64,000 nucleotides of DNA from Novosphingobium sp. (GCA_030697365.1 JAUYQH010000157.1:1-64000); one strand, 5' to 3'. Positions 8,976 through 19,584 are shown, counted from the stretch's first letter. Notes: a model not told the origin generated them from the letters alone. Numbers and translations are program-made.

Positions 8976-10068
8976 CCCCCCACCCGAAAGCTACACTTAC
9001 GCCAAGGCCGGCGTCTCGATCGCCGCGGGCAACGCGCTGGTCCGGGCGATCGGCCCGCTTGCCCGCTCGACCGCGCGCCCCGGCGCCGATGCCGAACTGG
9101 GCGGTTTCGGCGGGTTCTTCGATCTCAAGGCCGCGGGATATACCGATCCCTTGCTGGTCGCCGCCAACGACGGCGTGGGGACCAAGGTCAAGCTGGCGAT
9201 CGATCATGACCGGCACGACGCGATCGGCATCGATCTGGTCGCGATGTGCGTCAACGATTTGATCGTTCAGGGCGCCGAGCCGCTGTTTTTCCTGGATTAT
9301 TTCGCCACCGGAAAGCTCGACAACGGCGTCGCCGAACGCGTGGTCGCGGGCATCGCCGATGGGTGCAAGATCGCCGGCTGCGCGCTGATCGGGGGCGAAA
9401 CCGCCGAAATGCCGGGGATGTACGCCGCGGGCGACTACGACCTGGCAGGGTTCTGCGTCGGCGCGGTCGAGCGCGGGCAACAGTTGACCGGGGATCGCGT
9501 GGCAGCGGGCGACGTGCTGCTCGGCCTCGCCAGTTCGGGTGTCCATTCCAATGGCTATTCGCTGGTCCGGCGGCTGGCCGACGATCTCGGCTGGCGGATG
9601 AACCGTCCGGCGCTGTTCGACCAGGAGCGGCTGCTGATCGACACCCTGATCGAACCGACCCGCATCTACGTGAAGAGCTTGCTGCCATTCATTCGTGCGG
9701 GCCGTATCCACGCACTGGCGCATATCACCGGCGGCGGGCTGCTGGAGAACGTGCCGCGGGTGCTGCCTGCGGGCCTTCACGCGCGCATCGACGCCGATGC
9801 GTGGCCGCAGCCGCGGCTGATGGCTTTTCTCCAGGGCCAGGGCAATATCGAGCCGGTGGAAATGGCGCGGACCTTCAACTGCGGGATCGGCATGGTGCTG
9901 GTGGTGGCCGAAGGCGAGGCCGAATCGCTTTCGCACGATCTGGCCGCGGCGGGCGAGACGGTGTTCCGCATCGGCGAAATCGTCGCCGGAGAGCGCGGCT
10001 GCACGGTCGTCGGCAGCCACGAGACGTGGAGCGCGCGTGCCGCGTGGAGCGCGACGCACGATGGCTAA
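8962..10068 (+). CDS. purM: Phosphoribosylformylglycinamidine cyclo-ligase
   Basis: [28 protein letters not shown]... [28 protein letters not shown]. Confidence 0.95.
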   Translation: MATNTPPPESYTYAKAGVSIAAGNALVRAIGPLARSTARPGADAELGGFGGFFDLKAAGYTDPLLVAANDGVGTKVKLAIDHDRHDAIGIDLVAMCVNDLIVQGAEPLFFLDYFATGKLDNGVAERVVAGIADGCKIAGCALIGGETAEMPGMYAAGDYDLAGFCVGAVERGQQLTGDRVAAGDVLLGLASSGVHSNGYSLVRRLADDLGWRMNRPALFDQERLLIDTLIEPTRIYVKSLLPFIRAGRIHALAHITGGGLLENVPRVLPAGLHARIDADAWPQPRLMAFLQGQGNIEPVEMARTFNCGIGMVLVVAEGEAESLSHDLAAAGETVFRIGEIVAGERGCTVVGSHETWSARAAWSATHDG

Positions 10069-11011
10069 AGCTCCGGTCGCGGTCCTGATCTCGGGCAGCG
10101 GCACCAACATGGCTGCGCTGCTCTACGCGAGCCGCACCGCAGCTTGTCCCTACGAGATCGTGCTGGTCGCCAGCAACAATCCCGATGCCGGTGGCATCAC
10201 CCTCGCCGCGGCCGAGGGCGTCCCGACGTTCGTCCTGCCGCACAAGGGCATGGCGCGCGAAGATCACGACGCCGCCATGGACGCCGCAGTCTGCGCTTCC
10301 GGCGCGCAGTTCTTAGCATTGGCGGGTTACATGCGGATCCTCTCGCCCGAGTTCGTGGCGAAGTGGGATGGGCGGATGGTCAATATCCATCCCTCGCTGC
10401 TGCCCAGCTACCCCGGCCTGCACACCCACGAACGCGCGCTCGCGGCGGGCGACAGTCAGGCCGGATGCAGCGTGCATATGGTCACCGCCGAGCTCGACGC
10501 GGGCCCACTGCTTGGCCAGACCCCGGTCGCGATCCTGCCCGGAGATACCGTCGAAACGCTCTCCGCGCGGGTGTTGATCGCCGAACATCAGCTCTATTCG
10601 CGCTGCCTCGCCGCGCTGGTCACGCGCGAGTCCTCGCCCGATCATCTGGTCGCTCAGGTCCGCGAGCGCGCGCTGGCGTTGCCTGAAACGGACGAAGTGC
10701 TCAGCCACGGGATGCCCTGCTTCGGGGTGACCCGGGGCAAGAAATTCGCCTACGTCAGCCTCGATCACCACGGCGACGGCAAGACCGCGCTGCTGGTCAA
10801 GATCGGCGGGCTCGACGAGCAGCAGCAGCTGATCGAGAACGACCCTGAGCGCTACTATCGCCCCGCCTATTTCGGCGACGCGTGGATCGGCATCCGCCTC
10901 GACATCGGCGGCAACGACTGGGATCACATCGGCGAGTGGCTGGCCCGCAGCTGGCGGATGAGCGCACCGAAGAAACTGACCGCGCTGCTTGACGTGGCCG
11001 ACGCGTTCTAA
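10061..11011 (+). CDS. purN: Phosphoribosylglycinamide formyltransferase fused to a C-terminal MmcQ/YjbR-like domain
   Basis: PurN core [14 protein letters not shown]... [23 protein letters not shown]-terminal [35 protein letters not shown]... resembles MmcQ/YjbR; no stop between; overlaps purM stop. Confidence 0.9.
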   Translation: MAKAPVAVLISGSGTNMAALLYASRTAACPYEIVLVASNNPDAGGITLAAAEGVPTFVLPHKGMAREDHDAAMDAAVCASGAQFLALAGYMRILSPEFVAKWDGRMVNIHPSLLPSYPGLHTHERALAAGDSQAGCSVHMVTAELDAGPLLGQTPVAILPGDTVETLSARVLIAEHQLYSRCLAALVTRESSPDHLVAQVRERALALPETDEVLSHGMPCFGVTRGKKFAYVSLDHHGDGKTALLVKIGGLDEQQQLIENDPERYYRPAYFGDAWIGIRLDIGGNDWDHIGEWLARSWRMSAPKKLTALLDVADAF

Positions 11012-11745
11012 CCCCTCTTGCCGACCCCCGGAACCAGCATCCCCACCCGTTTGCGGTAGGCGACGTAGTCATCGCCGAACACGCCGACCAGATCGCGTTC
11101 CTCATGGCCGATGGCGATCAGGACATAGACCGTCATCGCTGCGGCCAGCAGAAGGTGGCCGTAGCTCATCGTCGGGGTTGCCCAGAAGGCGAGGAGGAAG
11201 CCCGAATAGATCGGGTGGCGGACGACGCGGTAGAACGCGGGCGTGGTCAGCTGCCCAGCGGGCGCCTCGCTGCCCTGCCAGAAACGCCAGACCTGGGCGA
11301 GGCCGAACAGTTCGAAATGGCTGATCAGCCATGTGCTTATGAACACGATCACCCAGCCCAGCGCGAACAGCGCCCACAGCACCGTGCGGCCCGTGGGATC
11401 GGTCACATCCCACACCGTCCCGCCGATCGGATGCCAGAAGGCATACAGCAGAAACAGAACCCCGGCCGCGGCCAGGCAATAGACGCTGCGTTCGATCGGC
11501 TGCGGCACGATCTTTGTCCATCGTGCCTTGAACCCTGGCCGCGCCATGACGGAGTGCTGGACCCCGAACAGCGCGATCAGGGCAAGGTCGATGAGCGCGG
11601 CGGTGGCGGGCGGTGCGGCAAATCCCTTGTCGACGTGGGTGGGCAGCGCGGGATATGCCGCCACAAAGCCGATCAGATAAACGAAAGCAGCGAAGAACGC
11701 CGCATAGCAAACCAGCGCGATGACGAGGTACAGCGAACGAGCCAT
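11008..11745 (-). CDS. Methanethiol S-methyltransferase (MddA)-like / isoprenylcysteine methyltransferase-type membrane protein
   Basis: Polytopic; FGVQHSVMARPGFKARWTKIVPQPIERSVY and RVVRHPIYSGF; GHEERDLVGVFGDDYVAYRKRVGM C-terminus. Confidence 0.72.
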   Translation of the reverse strand: MARSLYLVIALVCYAAFFAAFVYLIGFVAAYPALPTHVDKGFAAPPATAALIDLALIALFGVQHSVMARPGFKARWTKIVPQPIERSVYCLAAAGVLFLLYAFWHPIGGTVWDVTDPTGRTVLWALFALGWVIVFISTWLISHFELFGLAQVWRFWQGSEAPAGQLTTPAFYRVVRHPIYSGFLLAFWATPTMSYGHLLLAAAMTVYVLIAIGHEERDLVGVFGDDYVAYRKRVGMLVPGVGKRG

Positions 11746-11809
11746 GAGACGTCTCCAAATTTGTACGAGGTAGCCGGGCGTCCTCGGCGGCGCCCCGGTC
11801 CTTGCTCCC

Positions 11810-12289
11810 TTAGTCGTCGGGCCCGCGCACCGGGGCGAAGTTGGCGTGGACCAGCCACCACTTGCCGCCATCCTTGACATAGACCCGGGTCGACTTGGCG
11901 GTCGCCGGATTGATCTTGCCGTCGGCGCTGCGGTTCATCCCGGCGAAGTTGTAAGTCAGGATCGCGGTGTCGCCGTAAACCTGGACGTGCGGATTCTGCA
12001 TGTCCGAAAACATCGGCTTGGTGTCTTGCGGGACCGCGAGCATGGCCTCGGCCATCGCCTTGCCCACCAGCAGCGTAGGATAGTCCTGGTTGAACTCGGT
12101 GTAGTCGTCAGCGACATTGGCCCGCTGCTGCGCGGTGGTGCCACCCGACCGTTCGGCCGCCCAGTGCGCCCGCGCCAAAGCCATGACGCCGGCGGCGACA
12201 GCGGGCTCGTCTTGGCCCAGACCAGGCGTGGCGGTAGTGGCTAGCGCGGCCAATATGGCGAAGCCGACGTTTGTCTTGAGTCTCGACAT
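11810..12289 (-). CDS. Exported SnoaL/NTF2-like (DUF4440-type) protein
   Basis: Signal peptide ending GLGQ; C-terminal TRVYVKDGGKWWLVHANFAP typical of the fold. Confidence 0.75.
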   Translation of the reverse strand: MSRLKTNVGFAILAALATTATPGLGQDEPAVAAGVMALARAHWAAERSGGTTAQQRANVADDYTEFNQDYPTLLVGKAMAEAMLAVPQDTKPMFSDMQNPHVQVYGDTAILTYNFAGMNRSADGKINPATAKSTRVYVKDGGKWWLVHANFAPVRGPDD

Positions 12290-12422
12290 CTGGATATCCT
12301 CCGGTTGTGCGACCCCGGAGGGGGATTAACATCGGCAGGACACTCAGAACCCCCTAGGGCTGCCGACGGAGTTATGATCCGCCCTTCGGCCCCACGAGTC
12401 AACGGGTTGCTTCTGAAACGAA

Positions 12423-12450
12423 AGGGCCGCCGGATCGCTCCGGCGGCCCT
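12423..12450 (-). terminator. Rho-independent-type terminator downstream of ndk
   Basis: AGGGCCGCCGGA-TCGC-TCCGGCGGCCCT, 12-bp perfect stem, 4-nt loop, followed on minus strand by TTTCGTTTC. Confidence 0.8.
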
Positions 12451-12470
12451 AAATTCGAAAGTGCGCGAGT

Positions 12471-12893
12471 TCAGCCGACAATCTCTTCCGGCTTGAAAAA
12501 GTAGGCGATCTCGATCGCGGCGTTCTCGTCGCTGTCCGAGCCGTGGACGGTATTGGCTTCGATGCTCTCGGCCAGTTCCTTGCGGATCGTGCCGGGCTCG
12601 GCGTTGGCGGGGTTGGTGGCGCCCATGATGTCGCGGTTGCGCTGCATCGCGTTCTCGCCCTCGAGCACCTGGACCACCACGGGGCCGCTCGTCATGAATT
12701 CGACCAGCTCGCCAAAGAACGGCCGTTCCTTGTGGACCGCGTAGAAGCCCTCGGCCTGCTGACGGGTCATGTGGATGCGCTTGCTGGCGACCACGCGCAG
12801 CCCAGCTTCTTCGAGCATCTTGGTGACCGCGCCGGTCAGGTTGCGGCGGGTGGCGTCGGGCTTGATGATCGAAAAGGTGCGGTTGCCGGCCAT
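12471..12893 (-). CDS. ndk: Nucleoside diphosphate kinase
   Basis: [21 protein letters not shown]... [16 protein letters not shown] active-site motif. Confidence 0.96.
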   Translation of the reverse strand: MAGNRTFSIIKPDATRRNLTGAVTKMLEEAGLRVVASKRIHMTRQQAEGFYAVHKERPFFGELVEFMTSGPVVVQVLEGENAMQRNRDIMGATNPANAEPGTIRKELAESIEANTVHGSDSDENAAIEIAYFFKPEEIVG

Positions 12894-13038
12894 GATCGGG
12901 TCCTTGAAAGAATGTTGCGTTCGCTTGGCGCGCGCCCCTAGCGGGGATCATGCTGCGCTGCAAGGTGGGGCTGCCGAGCTGCAAGATCGCTTGGGGGCAA
13001 CCGCATACCGGTGTTAGGTGTGAGAAGGTGGTCGCATT

Positions 13039-13692
13039 GTGGGAGACCCTGCCTTGGAACCGCAAATCCACCTCTTGTCGCGCCGCGCGTTTGCCGGATC
13101 GGCGCTGGCCACCGCCGCGCTAGTTGCAGCCAAGGGCGTGCAAGCAGCAAGCAAGCTGTCGCCTACCCCGTCACAGACGGAAGGTCCGTTCTATCCACAT
13201 CAGCGGCTGGCCGAAGAAGATGCCGACCTGACCTGGATCAAGGGGCACAAGCGCCGGGCTCAGGGCAAGGTAATCCAGGTCACCGGCCGCGTGTTCGACC
13301 GCTACGGCAACCCGGTCCGCGGCGCGCGGGTCGAGTTGTGGCAATGCAATTCGCTGGGCCGCTACGCCCATCCCGGCGACATCGCGACGGTGCCGCTCGA
13401 TCCCGATTTCCAGGGCTATGCCGCGATTCGCACAGGTCGGAAGGGCGAATGGCGGATCACCACGATCAAGCCCGCCGCCTACGATTCGCCGATCGGCAGG
13501 CGAACCCCGCACATCCACTTCACCGTTCACGGCAACAGCGGCAAGCTGACGACTCAGATGTACTTTTCCGACGATGAGGCGACCAACCTCAAGGACGGGC
13601 TCTACAAGAACCTTGGCGGCGAGGCCGCGCGCACCGTCGCCCGGCTTGGCGCGGCGAACCAGTATGACTGGGACATCGTCCTGCGGAGCTGA
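13039..13692 (+). CDS. Exported intradiol ring-cleavage dioxygenase (protocatechuate 3,4-dioxygenase-like)
   Basis: TPSQTEGPFYP, GRYAHPGD, and AAYDSPIGRRTPHIHFTVHG (Tyr/His ligand motifs); twin-arginine-type N-terminus LSRRAFAGSALATAALVAA; GTG start. Confidence 0.85.
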   Translation: MGDPALEPQIHLLSRRAFAGSALATAALVAAKGVQAASKLSPTPSQTEGPFYPHQRLAEEDADLTWIKGHKRRAQGKVIQVTGRVFDRYGNPVRGARVELWQCNSLGRYAHPGDIATVPLDPDFQGYAAIRTGRKGEWRITTIKPAAYDSPIGRRTPHIHFTVHGNSGKLTTQMYFSDDEATNLKDGLYKNLGGEAARTVARLGAANQYDWDIVLRS

Positions 13693-13704
13693 GCAGCCAA
13701 GGAC

Positions 13705-14148
13705 TCAGGCGGCCTTTTCCCACTTGGTCCGGGACAGCTGCCGCCAATAGTTTCGTTCGAGTCCCTCGCGCCCGTCGAGCGAGCGCCAGGTGGCTCGGGC
13801 GTGGTCGAGCGTGGCATCGTCGAACAGCAGGAACACGCGTTCGAAATCTTCCGCACCCTCGCGCCACAGGCCGTCTGCCAGCGCCACGAACCGCGCCCCG
13901 TTGGGAGCGGCAAGGCTGTCGGCCAACAGGATCGGCTGGCGGGCATCGTGCGGCCCGCCCGCGGGTGCGTGGGCGAGGAACTGGTCCTTGGCCGCCCACA
14001 GCGCCTCGCTGATCCGCGCAAGCTGTTCCACGTCCGCGGACACTACCAGCGCCCGCGCCTTGGCGTCCATCATCCTGGCCGCTAGCGCGGGCAGCGCCTC
14101 TTCGACAGAGGACTGGCTCAGCTGGTAGAAATCAACCCTCAAGCACAT
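13705..14148 (-). CDS. holC: DNA polymerase III subunit chi
   Basis: VDFYQLSQSSVEEALPALAARMMDAKARALVV... adjacent to pepA as in many proteobacteria. Confidence 0.88.
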   Translation of the reverse strand: MCLRVDFYQLSQSSVEEALPALAARMMDAKARALVVSADVEQLARISEALWAAKDQFLAHAPAGGPHDARQPILLADSLAAPNGARFVALADGLWREGAEDFERVFLLFDDATLDHARATWRSLDGREGLERNYWRQLSRTKWEKAA

Positions 14149-15595
14149 CCCTTACATAGCGATCGAGCAGGCGCACGCCGAAGCCGGTGGCGCCCTTGTC
14201 CCAAGTGGCGCCGGGCTTGTCCGCCCAGACCATCCCGGCGATGTCACAGTGTGCCCAGGCCACGCCCTTGTCGACGAAGCGCTGGATGAACTGCGCCGCG
14301 GTGATCGAGCCGCCATAGCGCGGGCCGATGTTCTTCATGTCGGCGATCGGGCTGTCGATCAGCTTGTCGTAGGCAGCGCCCAGCGGGAAGCGCCACAGCT
14401 TGTCGCCGCTGGTCTTGCCTGCGGCGAGCAGCGCGTCGGCCAGCGCATCGTCGTTCGAAAACACCCCGCCGTGCTCGTGGCCCAGGCTGATGATCATCGC
14501 CCCGGTCAGCGTGGCGAGATCGACGATCGTCGCGGGCGCGAACTCCTTCTGCGTCCAGGTGATCGCGTCGCACAGCACCAGCCGCCCTTCGGCGTCGGTG
14601 TTGATCACCTCGATCGTCTGCCCCGACATCGAGGTGACGACGTCGCCCGGGCGCTGCGCCGCGCCGTCGGGCATGTTCTCGACCAGCCCGCAGATGCCGA
14701 CCACGTCGGCCTTCGCCTTGCGCGTGGCGAGGGCGAGCATCGCGCCTGCCACCGCCGCGGCGCCGCCCATGTCCCACTTCATGTCTTCCATCCCCGCGGC
14801 GGGCTTGATCGAGATCCCGCCGGTGTCGAAGGTCACCCCCTTGCCGACAAAGGCGGTCGGCTTTTCGGCGTCGGCCCCCTTCCAGCGCATCGCCAGGATT
14901 CGCGGCTCGCGAACCGAGCCCTGCGACACGCCCAGCAGCGAGCCCATTCCCAGCGCGGTCATCGCCGCCTTGTCGAGCACGGTGATCTCGACGCCGAGCG
15001 CCTCGAGCCTCCGGCAGCGCTCGACGAAGCTTTCGGGGTAAATGATGTTGGCCGGCTCGGTGACGAGTTCGCGCGCGAAGGAAACCCCGGCGACGACCGC
15101 GGCTTCGCTCGCCCATGCCGCTTCGGCTCCCGCGGGAGCGCCTACGACGGTGACTTCGGCCAGCGTCGCCTTGCGCTCTTCGGCGAGGCGAGTGCGATAG
15201 ACATCGTAGCGCCAGCCGCGCAGCACGGTGCCCAGCACCAGCGCCGCAGCCTCGGCCGCGGTGATCGTGGACCCGCCCAGGTCATAGGCCGCTCCGGTTT
15301 CGCCCGAGGCTAGGTAACGTGCGGTGACCGCCGCCCCGGCCTGCTCGAACGCGGCCAGCCGGCCCTCGGCGGTGGGCTCGCCGATCCCGACCAGCACGTT
15401 GCGGCGCAAGTCGCTGCCCCCGCCTGAAAAGCTTTCGAACACTTGCCCCAGTTTGCCGGAAAAGCGCGATGCGCGCGCCGCATCGGCGACTGCCGTCTCA
15501 AGCCCGTGGGGCAGCTTGCCCTGCTCGACAACGCGGACAACGAGGCGGGGCATGGCGGCTGCGGGCGCGCCTTGGGCGACGAACGTGACCTTCAT
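14132..15595 (-). CDS. pepA: Leucyl aminopeptidase
   Basis: NTDAEGRLVLCDA active-site motif; start MKVTFVAQGAP at 15595 chosen over the 657-aa ORF extension. Confidence 0.95.
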   Translation of the reverse strand: MKVTFVAQGAPAAAMPRLVVRVVEQGKLPHGLETAVADAARASRFSGKLGQVFESFSGGGSDLRRNVLVGIGEPTAEGRLAAFEQAGAAVTARYLASGETGAAYDLGGSTITAAEAAALVLGTVLRGWRYDVYRTRLAEERKATLAEVTVVGAPAGAEAAWASEAAVVAGVSFARELVTEPANIIYPESFVERCRRLEALGVEITVLDKAAMTALGMGSLLGVSQGSVREPRILAMRWKGADAEKPTAFVGKGVTFDTGGISIKPAAGMEDMKWDMGGAAAVAGAMLALATRKAKADVVGICGLVENMPDGAAQRPGDVVTSMSGQTIEVINTDAEGRLVLCDAITWTQKEFAPATIVDLATLTGAMIISLGHEHGGVFSNDDALADALLAAGKTSGDKLWRFPLGAAYDKLIDSPIADMKNIGPRYGGSITAAQFIQRFVDKGVAWAHCDIAGMVWADKPGATWDKGATGFGVRLLDRYVRDVLEG

Positions 15596-15683
15596 GGCGG
15601 GAGGCTCCTGGCAAACGGGGGACGGCCCGCAAAACCGGGCGAATGGCGTTGCGATTAGTGCGGGGCGGTGCGATAGGCAAGCC

Positions 15684-18044
15684 ATGCAAAGGTCGCCGCG
15701 GTCCGCTCCGCAAGCCCCGTTTTCAAGCTTGCGCGGGGTTGCAGTCGGCCTTGCCCTGGCCTGCTCGCTACCCGCGCTGGCCTGGCCCGGACTGGCCGCC
15801 GCGCAGGATGGATCTGCCGCGATAGACAAGGAAAAGGCCGAGCAGGCTCCGGCCGAACCGACCTCCTCGGACCCATTGGGCGTCCAACAAGGCGAAACCT
15901 TCCCCGCCCCCGCTCTGTCGCAACCCGCTTCGCCCTCAGCCGACGAGCCGCGGATAAACTTCGAGGCAGACCGGGTCGAATACGGCAACGAGACCCAGGT
16001 GGTTACCGCCGCGGGCAACGTCGTGCTGGTCAAGGGCAACCAGTCGGTGCGCGCCGACGCGGTGACATGGAACCGCGAGACCGGCCAGATCGTCGCCACC
16101 GGCAATGTCCGCGCGGTCGATCAGGACGGCAACCTGCTGCTGACCGACCGGGTCGAGCTGACCGACGAGCTCAAGGCCGGGATGATCGAAAACCTGCTGA
16201 TCGTGATGCGCGAGGGCGGGCGGATCGCCGCCGACGCGGGCGTTCGCGACGAAGCCGGGCGGATCACCCTGACCAACGCCGCCTACACCGCTTGCGCCGT
16301 CGAGGATTCCAAGGGTTGCGCCAAGCGGCCGAGCTGGCGGATCAACGCCCGCCGGGTGGTCTACGATCCGGCGAAACAGCGGGTGCGCTACGACAACGCC
16401 CGGCTGCAAATCTTCGGAATCGCGATACCCCTGCCGTACCTCGCGCATTCGACCGACGGCTCGGCCGGGTCGGGCGTGCTCCCACCCGAGCTGCGATTCT
16501 CGCGCTCGAACGGCGGGGAGCTAGAGCTGGGCTATTACCTGCGCCTCTCGGAATCGCGCGATCTCACGCTGTCGGGCCACGTCTACACCAAGTCGCTGCC
16601 GATGCTCGCCGCTCAGTATCGCGAGCTGACCGACAAAGGCGCGTACCAGATCACCGGCTATGCCACGCGCAGTTCGCGCCTGCCGATCGAACAGACCGGC
16701 GGAATCCGGCGCAACGATTTCCGCGGGGCGATCGACGCCAATGGCAAGTTCCAGTTCACTCCCGAATGGAGCCTGACCGCCTCTACCCGCCTGACCACCG
16801 ACCGCACCTTTCTGCGCCGCTACGACATCAGCCGCGACGACCGCCTGCGCAACACGCTCAACCTCGAACGGATCACCCCGGACAGCTACCTGAGCGTGGC
16901 CGGCTGGGCGACCCAGTCGTTGCGCGTGGGCGAGAACCAGGGCCAGGTCCCGATCGCGCTGCCGGCGATCGACTTCCGCCGACGGATCACGGTGCCGGTG
17001 ATCGGCGGCAAGGTCGAATTGCGAGCCAACTCGCTGGGGATCATCCGCAGCGATGGTCAGGATACCCAGCGCGCCTTTGCCGGCGTCCGCTGGGATTTGC
17101 GCAAGATTACCGTGGCCGGGATCGACGCCACACTGACCGGGCTGGTCCGTGGCGACGTCTATCACAGCGACGAGAATTTCCTGACTGCCACCCCGGCCTA
17201 TCGCGGCAACGCCGGGTGGCAGGGGCGCGCGGTCGCGCTGGCCGCGGTCGACGTCAAATATCCGCTGGTCGGAGCGCTGCTGGGGGGAACGCAGATCCTC
17301 ACCCCGCGCTTCCAGATCGTCGCCAGCCCGCCGGTCGACAACCTTTCCATCCCCAACGAGGATGCCCGGGCGATCGACCTGGAGGATTCCAACCTGTTCG
17401 CGCTCAACCGCTTCCCCGGTCACGACCGGATCGAGGATGGGGTTCGCTTCACCTACGGGGTCGATTGGCTGCTCGAACGCCCCCAGTGGCGGGTCAGCGC
17501 CAATGTTGGGCAAAGCTATCGCCTGACCAACAAGCCCTCGATCTTTCCCGACGGCACCGGGCTGACCAGCCGCACCTCCGACGTGGTCGGACGCACCCAG
17601 GTGCGCTTCCGCGATTTTGTCGCGCTAACCCACCGCTACCGGCTCGACAAGGACACCCTGGCGGTCCGCCGCAACGAATTCGACGCGACGATCGGTAGCC
17701 ACCGCACCTACCTCGAACTCGGTTACCTTCGGCTCAACCGCGACATCGCCGCGTTCGAAGACCTGCAGGACCGCGAGGAACTGCGTGTGGCCGGGCGGGC
17801 CGCTTTCGCGCGCTATTGGTCGGTATTTGGATCGGCGGTGTTCAACCTGACCGATCGAGACGAGGATCCGTCGTTCACTTCCGACGGGTTCGAGCCGCTG
17901 CGCACCCGCCTTGGCGTCGCCTATAACGACGAATGCCTGGAGATGAGTTTTACCTGGCGGCGCGATTACGTCTCGACCGGCGACGCGCGCAAGGGGAACT
18001 CGTTCATCGTCCGCTTCTCGCTCAAGAACCTCGGCCTGCGGTGA
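15684..18044 (+). CDS. lptD: LPS-assembly protein LptD
   Basis: N-terminal LptA-like domain (INFEADRVEYGNETQVVTAAGNVVLVKGNQSVRADAVTWNRETGQI) then large beta-barrel; first in lptD-surA-pdxA-rsmA order. Confidence 0.92.
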   Translation: MQRSPRSAPQAPFSSLRGVAVGLALACSLPALAWPGLAAAQDGSAAIDKEKAEQAPAEPTSSDPLGVQQGETFPAPALSQPASPSADEPRINFEADRVEYGNETQVVTAAGNVVLVKGNQSVRADAVTWNRETGQIVATGNVRAVDQDGNLLLTDRVELTDELKAGMIENLLIVMREGGRIAADAGVRDEAGRITLTNAAYTACAVEDSKGCAKRPSWRINARRVVYDPAKQRVRYDNARLQIFGIAIPLPYLAHSTDGSAGSGVLPPELRFSRSNGGELELGYYLRLSESRDLTLSGHVYTKSLPMLAAQYRELTDKGAYQITGYATRSSRLPIEQTGGIRRNDFRGAIDANGKFQFTPEWSLTASTRLTTDRTFLRRYDISRDDRLRNTLNLERITPDSYLSVAGWATQSLRVGENQGQVPIALPAIDFRRRITVPVIGGKVELRANSLGIIRSDGQDTQRAFAGVRWDLRKITVAGIDATLTGLVRGDVYHSDENFLTATPAYRGNAGWQGRAVALAAVDVKYPLVGALLGGTQILTPRFQIVASPPVDNLSIPNEDARAIDLEDSNLFALNRFPGHDRIEDGVRFTYGVDWLLERPQWRVSANVGQSYRLTNKPSIFPDGTGLTSRTSDVVGRTQVRFRDFVALTHRYRLDKDTLAVRRNEFDATIGSHRTYLELGYLRLNRDIAAFEDLQDREELRVAGRAAFARYWSVFGSAVFNLTDRDEDPSFTSDGFEPLRTRLGVAYNDECLEMSFTWRRDYVSTGDARKGNSFIVRFSLKNLGLR

Positions 18045-18180
18045 TACTTGGCAGCCCCCGGGTCCTTGGCAGTAGCGACCAAAGCCGCTATCGCGCCGCC
18101 GCAGCGGGTTCACTCAGCTTCGGTTAAGCCGCTCGCCCACACATGGCGGCCCAATCGGAACGGGATATTCCCCGCCCCGC

Positions 18181-19584
18181 ATGCACAGGAACGACACCTT
18201 CGTGAGCCATAGCGCCTTTCGCCTTACTCCCGCCCGTCTCGCCGTGATGACCGGTCTGCTCGCCCTGGCCGGCGCCGCGGTGGCGCAAGATGTCGCGCCC
18301 GCACCCGCGCCCGCCAGTGACGAAGCACCCGCAGCCGAAGTCGCCGCGCTCAATCTACCGCAAGGTCCCACCACCTTTCTTGCGCCTAACCCCAACGTGC
18401 GCCGCGCGACAGCCAAGGTGAACGGCGATATCATCACCGAAACCGACATCAGCCAGCGGGTCGCGCTGGTGGTGGCGGCCAGCGAGGCCAAGATCGGCGC
18501 GGAGGAATTGGGCCGCCTGCGCCTTCAGGTGTTGCGCAACCTGATCGACGAAACGTTGCAGATCCAGGAAGCCAAGGCCGCCGAGATCGAGGTCGGCGAC
18601 GACGAGGTGAACCAGACTTTCGCCCGCGTAGCCCAGCAGAACTTCGGTCAGAACCCGGCCGCGCTCGACGGCTATCTGACCCGGATCGGTTCCTCCGCGA
18701 ATTCGCTCAAGCGGCAGATCCGCGGCGAACTTTCGTGGCAGCGCCTGCTGCGCCGCAACGTCCAGCCGTTCATCAACGTCTCGGACGGCGAGGTGAACGA
18801 AACGCTCGAGCGGCTCAAGGCGGCCAAGGGCACCGACGAATACCGGATCGGCGAAATCTTTCTCTCGGCAACCGAGGATACCAAGACCGCGTCGTTCGAG
18901 AACGGCAAGAAGATTGTCGAGCAGATCAGGCAGGGCGGCAGCTTCGTTGCCTATGCCCGCCAGTTCTCCGAGGCTTCGACCGCCGCGGTCGGGGGCGATC
19001 TGGGCTGGATCCGCCTCGCGCAGCTGCCGGCCGAACTGGCCACCGTAGCCCGCGATCTCGGGGCCGGTCAGTTGGTCGGTCCGGTGGAGGTTCCAGGCGG
19101 TTTCTCGATCCTTTACATGATCGACAAGCGCCAGGTCCTGACCGCCGATCCGCGCGACGCATTGCTCAGCCTCAAGCAGATCACGCTGACGTTCCCCAAG
19201 GGCGCGACGCAGGCCTCGGCGGCGCCGAAGGTCGTCGAATTCACCCGCGGGGTTCAGGCGATGAAGGGTTGCGGAGAAGCCGAAACTGCGGCCGCCGCGC
19301 TCGGCGCCACGGTCGTCGGCAACGACAACATAAAAGTGCGCGATTTGCCTGCTCCGCTCCAGGAAGCGATGCTCAAGCTCTCGCTGGGCGAGACCACGCC
19401 GCCATTCGGCTCGGTCGAGGATGGGGTGCGGGTGTTGATGCTGTGCGGGCGCGACGACCCGCAAACCGGTGCAGGTCCGAGCTTTGACGAGCTCATGGCC
19501 CAGATGGAGGACGACCGGGTCAACAAGCGCGCCCAGATCTATCTTCGCGACCTGCGGCGCGATGCGGTGATCGACTACAACTGA
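18181..19584 (+). CDS. surA: Periplasmic chaperone / peptidylprolyl isomerase SurA
   Basis: NGDIITETDISQRVALV...; PPIase domain GGDLGWIRLAQLP; position between lptD and pdxA. Confidence 0.9.
   Translation: MHRNDTFVSHSAFRLTPARLAVMTGLLALAGAAVAQDVAPAPAPASDEAPAAEVAALNLPQGPTTFLAPNPNVRRATAKVNGDIITETDISQRVALVVAASEAKIGAEELGRLRLQVLRNLIDETLQIQEAKAAEIEVGDDEVNQTFARVAQQNFGQNPAALDGYLTRIGSSANSLKRQIRGELSWQRLLRRNVQPFINVSDGEVNETLERLKAAKGTDEYRIGEIFLSATEDTKTASFENGKKIVEQIRQGGSFVAYARQFSEASTAAVGGDLGWIRLAQLPAELATVARDLGAGQLVGPVEVPGGFSILYMIDKRQVLTADPRDALLSLKQITLTFPKGATQASAAPKVVEFTRGVQAMKGCGEAETAAAALGATVVGNDNIKVRDLPAPLQEAMLKLSLGETTPPFGSVEDGVRVLMLCGRDDPQTGAGPSFDELMAQMEDDRVNKRAQIYLRDLRRDAVIDYN

Noticed and set aside
12334-12366. 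Hairpin CGGCAG...CTGCCG upstream of the SnoaL-like gene as attenuator or riboswitch
   Set aside because: Short imperfect stem, no conserved riboswitch core recognisable
15596-16105. N-terminal extension of the pepA ORF (657 aa)
   Set aside because: Overlaps lptD on the opposite strand; MKVTFVAQGAP at 15595 matches a normal PepA start
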